NCBI GenBank assembly: GCA_005779435.1
Contig: SXJH01000139.1
Coordinates: 1 to 5,950, forward strand
Length of the DNA: 5,950 nt
Direction: 5' to 3'
Origin: Nitrosomonas sp.
Lineage (GTDB): Bacteria > Pseudomonadota > Gammaproteobacteria > Burkholderiales > Nitrosomonadaceae
Part shown: in pieces, positions 1-4,786 of the stretch
How the letters are laid out: each line of letters starts with the position of its first letter
Position numbering within the stretch: the stretch's first letter is position 1
Program-made: the position numbers and the translations under genes
Notes under the pieces: model-generated
What the model saw: the letters and a program-made list of their open reading frames with translations, nothing else
What the model was told of the DNA's origin: nothing
Database searches by the model: none

Positions 1-95
1 GGTATCAATTCACCAAACCGGCTGCTTTTTACCGATTATTAGAAAACCTCTCAACACCCGCCGCCATTGCGCACATCGTAATGGCGGCTTCTATA
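1..95. other. Intergenic tail at window edge, no gene called
   Basis: This short stretch lies beyond the stop of the SLC13 permease gene. Its clearest content is a perfect stem-loop at 60-88. Two plus-strand frames are open from the window edge: one stops at 40-42 and one at 129-131. Either could be the end of a gene that begins outside the window, but neither fragment is recognisable and no start is visible. If the frame ending at 42 is real, the stem-loop would separate two convergent genes. Confidence 0.4.
60..88. terminator. Perfect 9-bp stem-loop between convergent ends
   Basis: GCCGCCATT (60-68) and AATGGCGGC (80-88) are perfect inverted repeats around an 11-nt loop. The structure begins 7 nt past the stop codon of the minus-strand permease gene. 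Read on the plus strand it is followed by a weak T-rich tract (TTCTATATT). Read on the minus strand no U-tract follows. It may therefore end a plus-strand gene entering from outside the window, act on both strands, or simply protect the 3' end of the permease mRNA. The stem is certain; its function as a terminator is inferred. Confidence 0.5.
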
Positions 96-1871
96 TTAAC
101 CGTTGCGCGTCAATGGCCAGCCGATCAGTAAAACCGTAATGGTGACAATAGCAGTCACGATATTCATCGGAATACCGGCGCGCAGAAAATCGCTAAAGCG
201 ATATTCCCCCGGCCCGTACACCATCATATTGGTTTGATAGCCCAGCGGCGTGGCAAAGCTCGCGGAAGCGGCTATCATGATTGCAAATACGAAAGGCACG
301 TTGTTCAAGTCCGCTTTCTCGGTAATCTCCAACACAATGGGCAGCATCAGCAACGCTGCGGCATTGTTAGTAATCACTTCGGTTAATATCGAAATGGCCA
401 CATAAGTCAGAATCAACAACAACCAAGGTCTGCCGCCGCTCAAGTCGACGATATTTGCCGCCAGATACTTGGCGACCCCGGTTTTCTCCAACGCCATACC
501 GAGCGCAAACGAGGCGGCAATGGTCAGAATAACCGTTAAATCGAGGCTCTTTTCCGCCTGGCTGGCTGAACAGCATCCGGTCAGAATCATCAAACCGGCA
601 CCTATCAGTGCGGCATTCAACATGGTTATCGCTTCAAAACTGGCCGCAGTAATGACACCCACTAAAATCAACCATGCGACATAAGCGCGCTCATGGCGCG
701 GCGCTTCGGTATTCAAATCGTTGATCAGCAGAAAATCCTTGTTGTACCGCTGACGCGTTACAAAAGCCGGACGCGCCTCCAGCAACAATGTATCGCCTGC
801 TTGCAAAATAATGCTGCCGAGATTGCCTTTGATCCGTTCGCCATTGCGCGCTACCGCCAATACCGCCGCACCGTATCGTGCCCGGAAACGCGCGTCGCGA
901 ATGGCATAACCGATCGCCGTGCAATGCGGCGATACAACCGCCTCAACCAAGCGCCGCTCAGGATGGCGCTCGACAAAGGTTTGATCGCCATCCATCGATG
1001 GCACAATACCTTTTATGCGCAGCAAATCCGAAATGGCATCGGTATCGCCTGCGAACACCAACCGATCGCCGCCCTGCAACACCTCATCCGGCGCAACAAC
1101 CGCTAACGCAGTGCCGCCACGCTCAATCTCTACCAAGTAAATGCGCTGCAAATGCCGCAATCCTGCTTGTTCAATCGTTTTGCCGACCAGCGGACCGTCG
1201 GAATCGATGGAAACCTCCAGGGTAAATTCGCGCAAATTCGAAAAAACCTGCCCTTGCTGCCGATCAGGCAATAATTTAGGAAACGCCAGCCACATGAACA
1301 GAAATCCCGTGATGGCGACCGGCAATCCAACGGCGGTAATCGAAAACAACGAAAACCCCGGCTCGCCGGTCAAAGTTTGATATTGACCATTGACGATCAG
1401 ATTGGTGCTGGTGCCGATCAAGGTCACCGTCCCGCCGAGAATCGCGGTATAGCTCAACGGGATCATCAGCTTGGAAGGGGAAATGCCGATTTTCCGCGAC
1501 CAACCGTAAATCGCCGGAATCATCGTCGCGACGACCGGCGTGTTATTTAGAAAGCTGCTCAGGAAAGCAATCGGCCAAAACATGCGATTGAGAGCGGCGC
1601 GCGGTGTTTTCGGTCTGCCCAGCAGTGTATTGACCAACAAATCGATCGCACCCGAAGCATGCATACCCGCAGCAACGACAAACATCCCGGCCACGGTAAT
1701 TAGCCCGGAATTACTGAAACCGCTCAACGCATCGGCACTGCTCAGGATGCCGGTGACGCTCAAGATCGTCAACGCACCCAGCATAATCAGATGCGGGCCG
1801 ATTCGTGTCGTAATCAGTAGTGTCAGTATGGCAACACACAACCCCAAGGTAAACCATCCCTGCCATTCCAT
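96..1871 (-). CDS. SLC13-family (DASS/ArsB-NhaD superfamily) permease with two RCK_C domains
   Basis: This 591-residue inner-membrane transporter probably carries an anion such as sulfate or a dicarboxylate, coupled to Na+ or H+. The N-terminal half (about 1-200) has several membrane segments, with NNTP at 109-112 and GTSTN at 153-157. The C-terminal half (about 396-588) repeats the pattern with TNNAA at 501-505 and TPLGYQTN at 541-548. These paired motifs match the inverted-repeat hairpin and ion-binding motifs known for SLC13 proteins. Between the halves lie two soluble RCK_C (TrkA-C) domains, at about 212-290 and 305-375, each with the typical 'L..GD.L' turn (LQGGDRL, LQAGDTL). That architecture is usual for the bacterial SAC1/SLT-like branch, where sulfate is a known substrate; the substrate here is not determined. 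ATG at 1871 is the first ordinary start in the frame, and MEWQGW followed by a membrane helix is a typical family N-terminus. The gene is transcribed alone, away from the DUF3617 gene. Confidence 0.93.
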   Translation of the reverse strand: MEWQGWFTLGLCVAILTLLITTRIGPHLIMLGALTILSVTGILSSADALSGFSNSGLITVAGMFVVAAGMHASGAIDLLVNTLLGRPKTPRAALNRMFWPIAFLSSFLNNTPVVATMIPAIYGWSRKIGISPSKLMIPLSYTAILGGTVTLIGTSTNLIVNGQYQTLTGEPGFSLFSITAVGLPVAITGFLFMWLAFPKLLPDRQQGQVFSNLREFTLEVSIDSDGPLVGKTIEQAGLRHLQRIYLVEIERGGTALAVVAPDEVLQGGDRLVFAGDTDAISDLLRIKGIVPSMDGDQTFVERHPERRLVEAVVSPHCTAIGYAIRDARFRARYGAAVLAVARNGERIKGNLGSIILQAGDTLLLEARPAFVTRQRYNKDFLLINDLNTEAPRHERAYVAWLILVGVITAASFEAITMLNAALIGAGLMILTGCCSASQAEKSLDLTVILTIAASFALGMALEKTGVAKYLAANIVDLSGGRPWLLLILTYVAISILTEVITNNAAALLMLPIVLEITEKADLNNVPFVFAIMIAASASFATPLGYQTNMMVYGPGEYRFSDFLRAGIPMNIVTAIVTITVLLIGWPLTRNG

Positions 1872-1913
1872 ATTAGTTATCCCGATCAGAAGAAATCGGT
1901 GGAATATACAACA

Positions 1914-1919
1914 CTCCTT
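1914..1919 (-). promoter_or_regulatory. Displaced strong Shine-Dalgarno-like AAGGAG in permease leader
   Basis: On the minus strand AAGGAG lies about 42 nt before the permease ATG, too far to serve that start directly. Only a weak GGGA precedes the ATG itself. The permease frame is open back past this site, but the codon at ideal spacing from AAGGAG is ATA (1907-1905), and no ATG, GTG or TTG occurs in that frame between them. A small hairpin (CCGAT 1882-1886, ATCGG 1895-1899) sits between the site and the ATG. The site could be a relic, a standby site, or chance. Confidence 0.25.
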
Positions 1920-1937
1920 ATATAACCATAAATACTG

Positions 1938-1956
1938 ATATCTTATATTGATATAA
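1938..1956. promoter_or_regulatory. AT-rich interrupted palindromes, possible operator
   Basis: Two overlapping inverted repeats sit in the divergent control region. One is TTATAT-TG-ATATAA (1943-1956). The other is ATATC-N7-GATAT (1938-1954). They lie downstream of the candidate minus-strand TATAAT and upstream of the candidate plus-strand promoter, a place where a dimeric regulator could act on either gene. No regulator gene is nearby and no known binding motif is claimed. Confidence 0.22.
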
Positions 1957-1962
1957 ATTCAG

Positions 1963-1968
1963 ATTATA
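1963..1968 (-). promoter_or_regulatory. Candidate -10 box for the permease gene
   Basis: Read on the minus strand this is a perfect TATAAT, about 92 nt upstream of the permease start. No convincing -35 box is present at 17 nt spacing (the bases there read TTCGTC). A second weaker TATAAG lies at 1942-1947. The whole 1915-1970 stretch is very AT-rich, so a matching hexamer could occur by chance. Confidence 0.25.
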
Positions 1969-1983
1969 AAAATACCGGCGCAA

Positions 1984-2014
1984 TTGACGAATACTTGCAA
2001 CAATCGGCTACACT
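1984..2014 (+). promoter_or_regulatory. Candidate sigma-70 promoter for the DUF3617 gene
   Basis: TTGACG (1984-1989, five of six consensus bases) is followed after 19 bp by TACACT (2009-2014, four of six, with the invariant first TA and last T). The spacing is 2 bp longer than ideal. Transcription would begin near 2021 and give a short leader of about 25 nt. The start ATG at 2045 has no good Shine-Dalgarno sequence in that leader. Confidence 0.35.
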
Positions 2015-2044
2015 TGCGCTTCTCTAAAAAATATCGTACTGAAA

Positions 2045-2566
2045 ATGTCCAAGATTTTATTTTCGATCCTGCTTTATTTCATCGTGCTAACGCCCGGCTT
2101 TGCCGATCATCACATCCGTCCCGGCTTATGGGAAATCGCCACACGATCCGATTTATTGTCGCTGGTGCCGCATATCCCGCCGGAACACATGCAACAACTG
2201 CATAACCTCGCCAAACGCCACGGCATCAAGTTACCCAAAATCGAAAACAATGCCGTCGCGTCGAAAATCTGCATCACCGACGAAATGGCACGACAGGAAA
2301 TTCCGACTTATCTATACGAATACCGCTCCGGCTGCACCGTGCAAAACGCCACTCGCACCGGCAATCGCTATCGATTGGAATTGACATGCGCCAATAAGCA
2401 TTTTCAAGGCACCGGCTCCGCACAAGGCACTTTCGCCACCCCGGAAAGCTTTACCGGAACCACTGAATTTGAAAGCACCGTCGGCGGTGCCCCTCTCTTT
2501 GCCACAGCGGAAATACAAGGCCGCTGGGTTAACGAACACTGCACCGCAGCGAATCCGCCGCCATGA
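2045..2566 (+). CDS. DUF3617 domain-containing secreted protein
   Basis: This 173-residue protein of unknown biochemical role is predicted to be exported to the periplasm. Residues 1-20 form a signal peptide: K3, a hydrophobic core ILFSILLYFIVL, then a GFA site, so cleavage is expected after A20. The mature part opens with RPGLWE (25-30), the hallmark of DUF3617. It goes on with KICIT (74-78), SGC (95-97), a beta-rich middle with C115, and GRWVNEHC (159-166) near the end, which matches the usual closing motif of the family. The four mature cysteines (76, 97, 115, 166) could form two disulfides in the periplasm; that pairing is inferred. The length is normal for the family, so the copy looks intact. 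The gene is monocistronic, divergent from the permease, and followed at once by transposase debris. Its start has a weak ribosome binding site, but the signal peptide supports the ATG at 2045. Confidence 0.87.
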   Translation: MSKILFSILLYFIVLTPGFADHHIRPGLWEIATRSDLLSLVPHIPPEHMQQLHNLAKRHGIKLPKIENNAVASKICITDEMARQEIPTYLYEYRSGCTVQNATRTGNRYRLELTCANKHFQGTGSAQGTFATPESFTGTTEFESTVGGAPLFATAEIQGRWVNEHCTAANPPP

Positions 2567-2654
2567 TTTTCTGGAAATTCGTAAACCCCTGATCCAGTAC
2601 CAGACTAATTGCATCCAGTCTGAATTCCTTTATATATTGTTTCCTCGTTTCCAT
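2529..2654 (-). pseudogene. IS3-type transposase orfA, N-terminal fragment
   Basis: The minus-strand frame from ATG 2654 encodes METRKQYIKEFRLDA and continues with SLVLDQGFT. This closely matches the start of HTH_Tnp_1 (COG2963) transposase OrfA proteins, which typically read 'M.TRKQYTKEFK.DA..LV...G'. About 25 codons look authentic. Beyond roughly 2580 the frame reads antisense through the DUF3617 gene and stops at 2529-2531 after 41 codons in all. The helix-turn-helix is incomplete and no catalytic DDE domain is present, so the fragment cannot transpose. It is too short for usual ORF length cut-offs but is supported by the excellent GGAGGAGG ribosome binding site 2 nt upstream. Confidence 0.65.
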
Positions 2655-2706
2655 TTCCTCCTCCAATTAAGATTATTTTCTCTTAAACTTGAGGTGTCCG
2701 GGTCTA
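2567..2706 (-). mobile_element. Truncated IS3-type insertion sequence remnant (left end)
   Basis: Read on the minus strand this stretch has the layout of the left end of an IS3-family element: a probable terminal sequence TAGACCCGGACACCTCAAG (2706-2688), a short leader, a very strong ribosome binding site GGAGGAGG (2664-2657), and the first codons of orfA from ATG at 2654. Homology-like sequence fades around 2570-2580, where it meets the end of the DUF3617 gene, so the rest of the element is missing. IS3 elements normally begin with TG; here the tip reads TA, which fits decay. The right end, orfB and a target duplication were not found in the window. Confidence 0.6.
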
Positions 2707-2885
2707 TTAGACCGCATCATATTGATCCATGCACTTTACTATGGCAAGATACAAGACCGGGAAGCTGCCGGAGTTAGGACTCATCAATTGCATCAATGAG
2801 ATAATGGCTTTATCCCTCCCGATTTTTTCACTGCAGCACCCCAAAATCGAGAATCCCCGGTTGATTCATTGCAATTGCATTGACC
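2707..2885. other. Unassigned intergenic sequence
   Basis: No gene could be supported here. A perfect 5-bp hairpin GGTCT-ATT-AGACC (2701-2713) marks the border with the IS remnant. CGATTTT (2820-2826) and AAAATCG (2843-2849) form another inverted repeat. The octamer AATTGCAT occurs at 2786-2793 and 2873-2880, and a third copy lies in the IS remnant at 2607-2614. The minus strand is open from 2865 to 2710 for 52 codons and a plus frame is open from 2729, but neither translation is recognisable. The sequence may be further mobile-element debris or a small untranslated transcript that ends at the terminator at 2886-2914. Confidence 0.4.
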
Positions 2886-2914
2886 CGGCAGCCTCGCAGG
2901 CCGCTGATTTTTTT
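2886..2914 (+). terminator. Rho-independent terminator
   Basis: CGGCAGCCT (2886-2894) pairs with AGGCCGCTG (2898-2906) around a CGC loop. This gives a 9-position stem with one A-C mismatch and one G-T wobble, followed after one A by seven T residues (2908-2914). That is a standard intrinsic terminator on the plus strand. It lies 320 nt past the DUF3617 stop and 26 nt before the TTG start of the next gene. It could end a read-through transcript from DUF3617 or a separate small transcript, and it would insulate the downstream gene. Confidence 0.58.
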
Positions 2915-2940
2915 ATTAACACTTTTAAATAGAGACAACC

Positions 2941-3411
2941 TTGGACGAAAGTTTAAATCAGATCGCTGTATATTTTGAAACGGTACCGCTGTGGCCATTC
3001 CTTTTATTTGGTTTGTTAGGTGTAGTAGCGATTATGGTGGATATCGTTAATCGTAAACGCAGCGCCATGGCCATCGAAAACTTCCGTTTGACTATTGAAA
3101 TGGAACTTGCCGATATGTATCCGGTGCATAAACGCTGGCCGAAAAACATCAATCATTATCTCACCGCCCGATTGCCCGAGATGTATCAGAATTTTGAGGT
3201 GCTTCGCGTATTCATTCCGCAAAAAAATCTGCTTAGCTACAATACGGATTGGAATAATTTCCGCGATTTCTGCCGCGCGATTACCGACGAAAAAATTGCG
3301 GCAGCCGAACAATCCGCCGCCGACGCCAATCCGTCTGTCGGCCGGGAGCCCGATCCGAAAGTCGTATTTCACGATTTGATTACCAAGCTGCTTAAACATA
3401 CCGAGTTTTAA
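2941..3411 (+). CDS. Small single-pass membrane protein of unknown function, TTG start
   Basis: This 156-residue protein is not recognised. A short acidic N-terminus (D2, E3, E13) is followed by one hydrophobic helix at about 15-35 and then by NRKR (37-40). By the positive-inside rule the remaining 120 residues should be cytoplasmic. That soluble part is rich in charged and aromatic residues, with an Ala-rich helical piece near 118-128 and a helical end (VVFHDLITKLLKH). The start is TTG: a TAA stop lies five codons upstream in frame, and the first internal ATG (residue 32) would destroy the membrane helix. A weak AGAGA at 2931-2935 is the only ribosome binding site. An intrinsic terminator just upstream suggests its own promoter, but almost no room is left for one, so expression is unclear. 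The stop codon lies inside the terminal repeat of the MITE-like element that follows. Before that insertion this gene would have ended about 76 nt before the GNAT gene, so an older operon link is possible. Confidence 0.72.
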   Translation: MDESLNQIAVYFETVPLWPFLLFGLLGVVAIMVDIVNRKRSAMAIENFRLTIEMELADMYPVHKRWPKNINHYLTARLPEMYQNFEVLRVFIPQKNLLSYNTDWNNFRDFCRAITDEKIAAAEQSAADANPSVGREPDPKVVFHDLITKLLKHTEF

Positions 3412-3558
3412 GGAGACGCTGATCCATTCGGCGAATGAGATGAAGCACGAGGCGCACGGAACGCAGCAACCGAGACCTATCGACAAGATAGGTGAAGGAG
3501 CGAGTACCGCGCAACGAAGTGATTCGCTCGTACAGCCAATTAATCAGCGTTTTCTTAA
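3408..3558. mobile_element. MITE-like palindromic element with TTAA or TA target duplication
   Basis: TTAAGGAGACGCTGAT (3408-3423) and the reverse complement of the right end, TTAAGAAAACGCTGAT (3558-3543), agree at 14 of 16 positions and point inward. TTAA at each end could be a 4-bp target duplication (YTAR type, as in the IS5 group), or only the central TA (as in IS630 elements). The body is then 143 or 145 bp. A hairpin ACCTATC-GACAA-GATAGGT (3475-3493) lies at its exact centre, and CATTCGGCGAATG (3425-3437) near the left end is nearly palindromic. No transposase is encoded. It has the features of a miniature inverted-repeat element mobilised in trans. A minus-strand frame through it (3589-3392) codes for an Arg/Leu-rich peptide that I regard as a by-product. 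I have the impression of similar repeats in Nitrosomonas-type genomes but cannot verify this. Confidence 0.6.
3475..3493. repeat. Central perfect hairpin of the MITE-like element
   Basis: ACCTATC (3475-3481) and GATAGGT (3487-3493) are perfect 7-bp arms around the loop GACAA. The hairpin centre (3484) coincides with the centre of the whole element (3483), so the entire 151 bp could fold as one long imperfect stem. No U-tract follows, so it is not called a terminator. Confidence 0.55.
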
Positions 3559-3634
3559 GATCTTTGTTCGTCGTTGTTTCTGATGTCATCGGTGCTTTGA
3601 TTCATCGCGGCAAAATTACTCTCGAACAGTTACC
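3559..3634 (+). other. Leader region before the acyltransferase operon
   Basis: These 76 nt separate the MITE-like element from the GNAT gene. The best promoter-like pair is TTGTTT (3574-3579), 17 bp, TTTGAT (3597-3602), with three and four of six consensus bases, which is weak. No Shine-Dalgarno sequence precedes the ATG. The operon promoter may lie here, in the inserted element, or upstream of the 2941-3411 gene. Confidence 0.2.
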
Positions 3635-4786
3635 ATGAACCATTCCTCCAAGCCGCTCCATCCCTCGATAACGGTGCGTCCGGTCATGTCATACCGCGAT
3701 ATGGGCACATTTATCGATGTGCCTTGGCGCGTATACGCCGACGACCCCCTATGGGTGCCGCCTTTGCGGCTGGAGCGACGCTTCCATTTTTCCCGTTACA
3801 ATCCTTATTTCAAGCATGGCGAATGGCAGGCCTGGGTTGCTTATCAAAACGGTCAACCCGTCGGGCGAATCAGTGCGCAAATCGACTCCTTGCATCAGGA
3901 ACGCTACGGCAAGGATAGCGGCCACTTCGGCCTACTGGAATGCATCGACGATGCGGAAGTTTTCGCCGCACTGATACTGCATGCCGAAGCCTGGCTTGCT
4001 TCGCGCGAAATACGCCATGTCAGCGGCCCGTTCAACCTTTCGATCAATCAGGAATGCGGCATTTTGATTGAAGGGTTCGATACTCCGCCCGTGATCATGA
4101 TGCCGCATTCGGCGCGCTGGTATGGCCGCTTGTTGCAAGAGAACGGCTATTCTCCGGAAAAGGATTTGTTGGCTTACAGGATTAAGGTCGATTTTGAGTT
4201 TCCGCCCGTCATGCAGGCAATCATTAAACGATTCTCCAGGCAAATTAAATTGCGCACATTGCGGCGCGACCGATTCGATGCCGAGATGGAAACGCTGCGG
4301 GATATTTTTAACGATGCGTGGTCCGGAAATTGGGGATTTATTCCGTTCACGCAAGAAGAATTTGCCGAACTGGGCAGCAGCTTACGTTTGCTGCTGCCGG
4401 ATGAGTACATTCAAATCGCCGAAGTCGATGGCAAGCCCGCCGCCTTTATGGTGGGATTGCCCAACCTCAACGAAGCGTTACCGGAACTCAACGGCAGCTT
4501 GTTTCCATTCGGCTGGTTGAAATTGATCAAAAAAGTCCGCAATCGAGAAATCCGCTCGGGCCGCATACCGTTGATGGGCGTACGCAAGCAATATCAGAAC
4601 TCGCCGGTAGGTATCGCACTGGCTTGCCAAGTCATTGATGCGCCGCGCAAAGCGGGACTTGCTCGCGGGATCGAAGAAGTCGAAATGTCGTGGATTCTGG
4701 AAGATAACGTCGCGATGCGCGGCATCCTCGATAAAATTGGCAGCGAACCTTACAAGCGTTATCGCATTTTCGGAAAAACACTGTGA
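3635..4786 (+). CDS. GNAT-fold acyltransferase, bacterial ceramide synthase (bCerS)-like
   Basis: This 383-residue cytoplasmic protein has two GNAT-like lobes. The first (about 12-185) contains PWRVYADDPLWVPPLRLERR (30-49), GRISAQID (77-84) and GPFNLSINQECG (131-142), then EGFDTPP and MMPH (155-158). The second (about 205-383) contains GNWGFIPFT (231-239), AAFMVGLPN (269-277) and the classic GNAT end EDNVAMRGILDKIG (356-369) with YKRYRIFGK. These motifs belong to a family often annotated 'dATP pyrophosphohydrolase' or N-acetyltransferase. To my knowledge it includes the Caulobacter bacterial ceramide synthase, which acylates the amine of a sphingoid base with a fatty acyl thioester. That role is inferred here; simple acetylation or acylation of another amine is possible. 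The ATG at 3635 keeps the ITVRPV strand, but no Shine-Dalgarno is visible before it. Its stop overlaps the next gene's GTG by 4 bp (GTGA), implying translational coupling in an operon with a nucleotidyltransferase and an LptF/G permease. Confidence 0.9.
   Translation: MNHSSKPLHPSITVRPVMSYRDMGTFIDVPWRVYADDPLWVPPLRLERRFHFSRYNPYFKHGEWQAWVAYQNGQPVGRISAQIDSLHQERYGKDSGHFGLLECIDDAEVFAALILHAEAWLASREIRHVSGPFNLSINQECGILIEGFDTPPVIMMPHSARWYGRLLQENGYSPEKDLLAYRIKVDFEFPPVMQAIIKRFSRQIKLRTLRRDRFDAEMETLRDIFNDAWSGNWGFIPFTQEEFAELGSSLRLLLPDEYIQIAEVDGKPAAFMVGLPNLNEALPELNGSLFPFGWLKLIKKVRNREIRSGRIPLMGVRKQYQNSPVGIALACQVIDAPRKAGLARGIEEVEMSWILEDNVAMRGILDKIGSEPYKRYRIFGKTL

Noticed and set aside
3..131. Plus-strand frame open from the window edge to TAA at 129-131
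   Set aside because: It overlaps the conserved end of the SLC13 permease gene and the stem-loop at 60-88, and the fragment matches no family I know.
693..1225. Two long plus-strand frames opposite the permease gene (693-1106 and 878-1225)
   Set aside because: They are antisense to the RCK_C domains of a clear SLC13 gene, Arg/Gln/His-rich, and lack any start signal; they are shadows of the real coding strand.
2601..2622. CAGACT/AGTCTG inverted repeat after the DUF3617 stop, as a terminator
   Set aside because: Only 6 bp with a 10-nt loop and no T-run; it falls within the transposase fragment coding sequence and is probably chance.
2710..2865. 52-codon open minus-strand stretch ending in TAATAG-like stops near 2707
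   Set aside because: It looks somewhat protein-like, but has no plausible start and no family I can name. It may be element debris; kept only as an unassigned region.
2729..2932. 67-codon plus-strand frame in the 2567-2940 gap
   Set aside because: The translation is not recognisable, there is no ribosome binding site, and a strong intrinsic terminator (2886-2914) lies inside its 3' part, so a real gene is unlikely.
3392..3589. 65-codon minus-strand frame, Arg/Leu-rich
   Set aside because: It lies almost wholly inside the MITE-like element and runs into the 3' end of the 2941-3411 gene. The composition is that of a repeat translated by chance.
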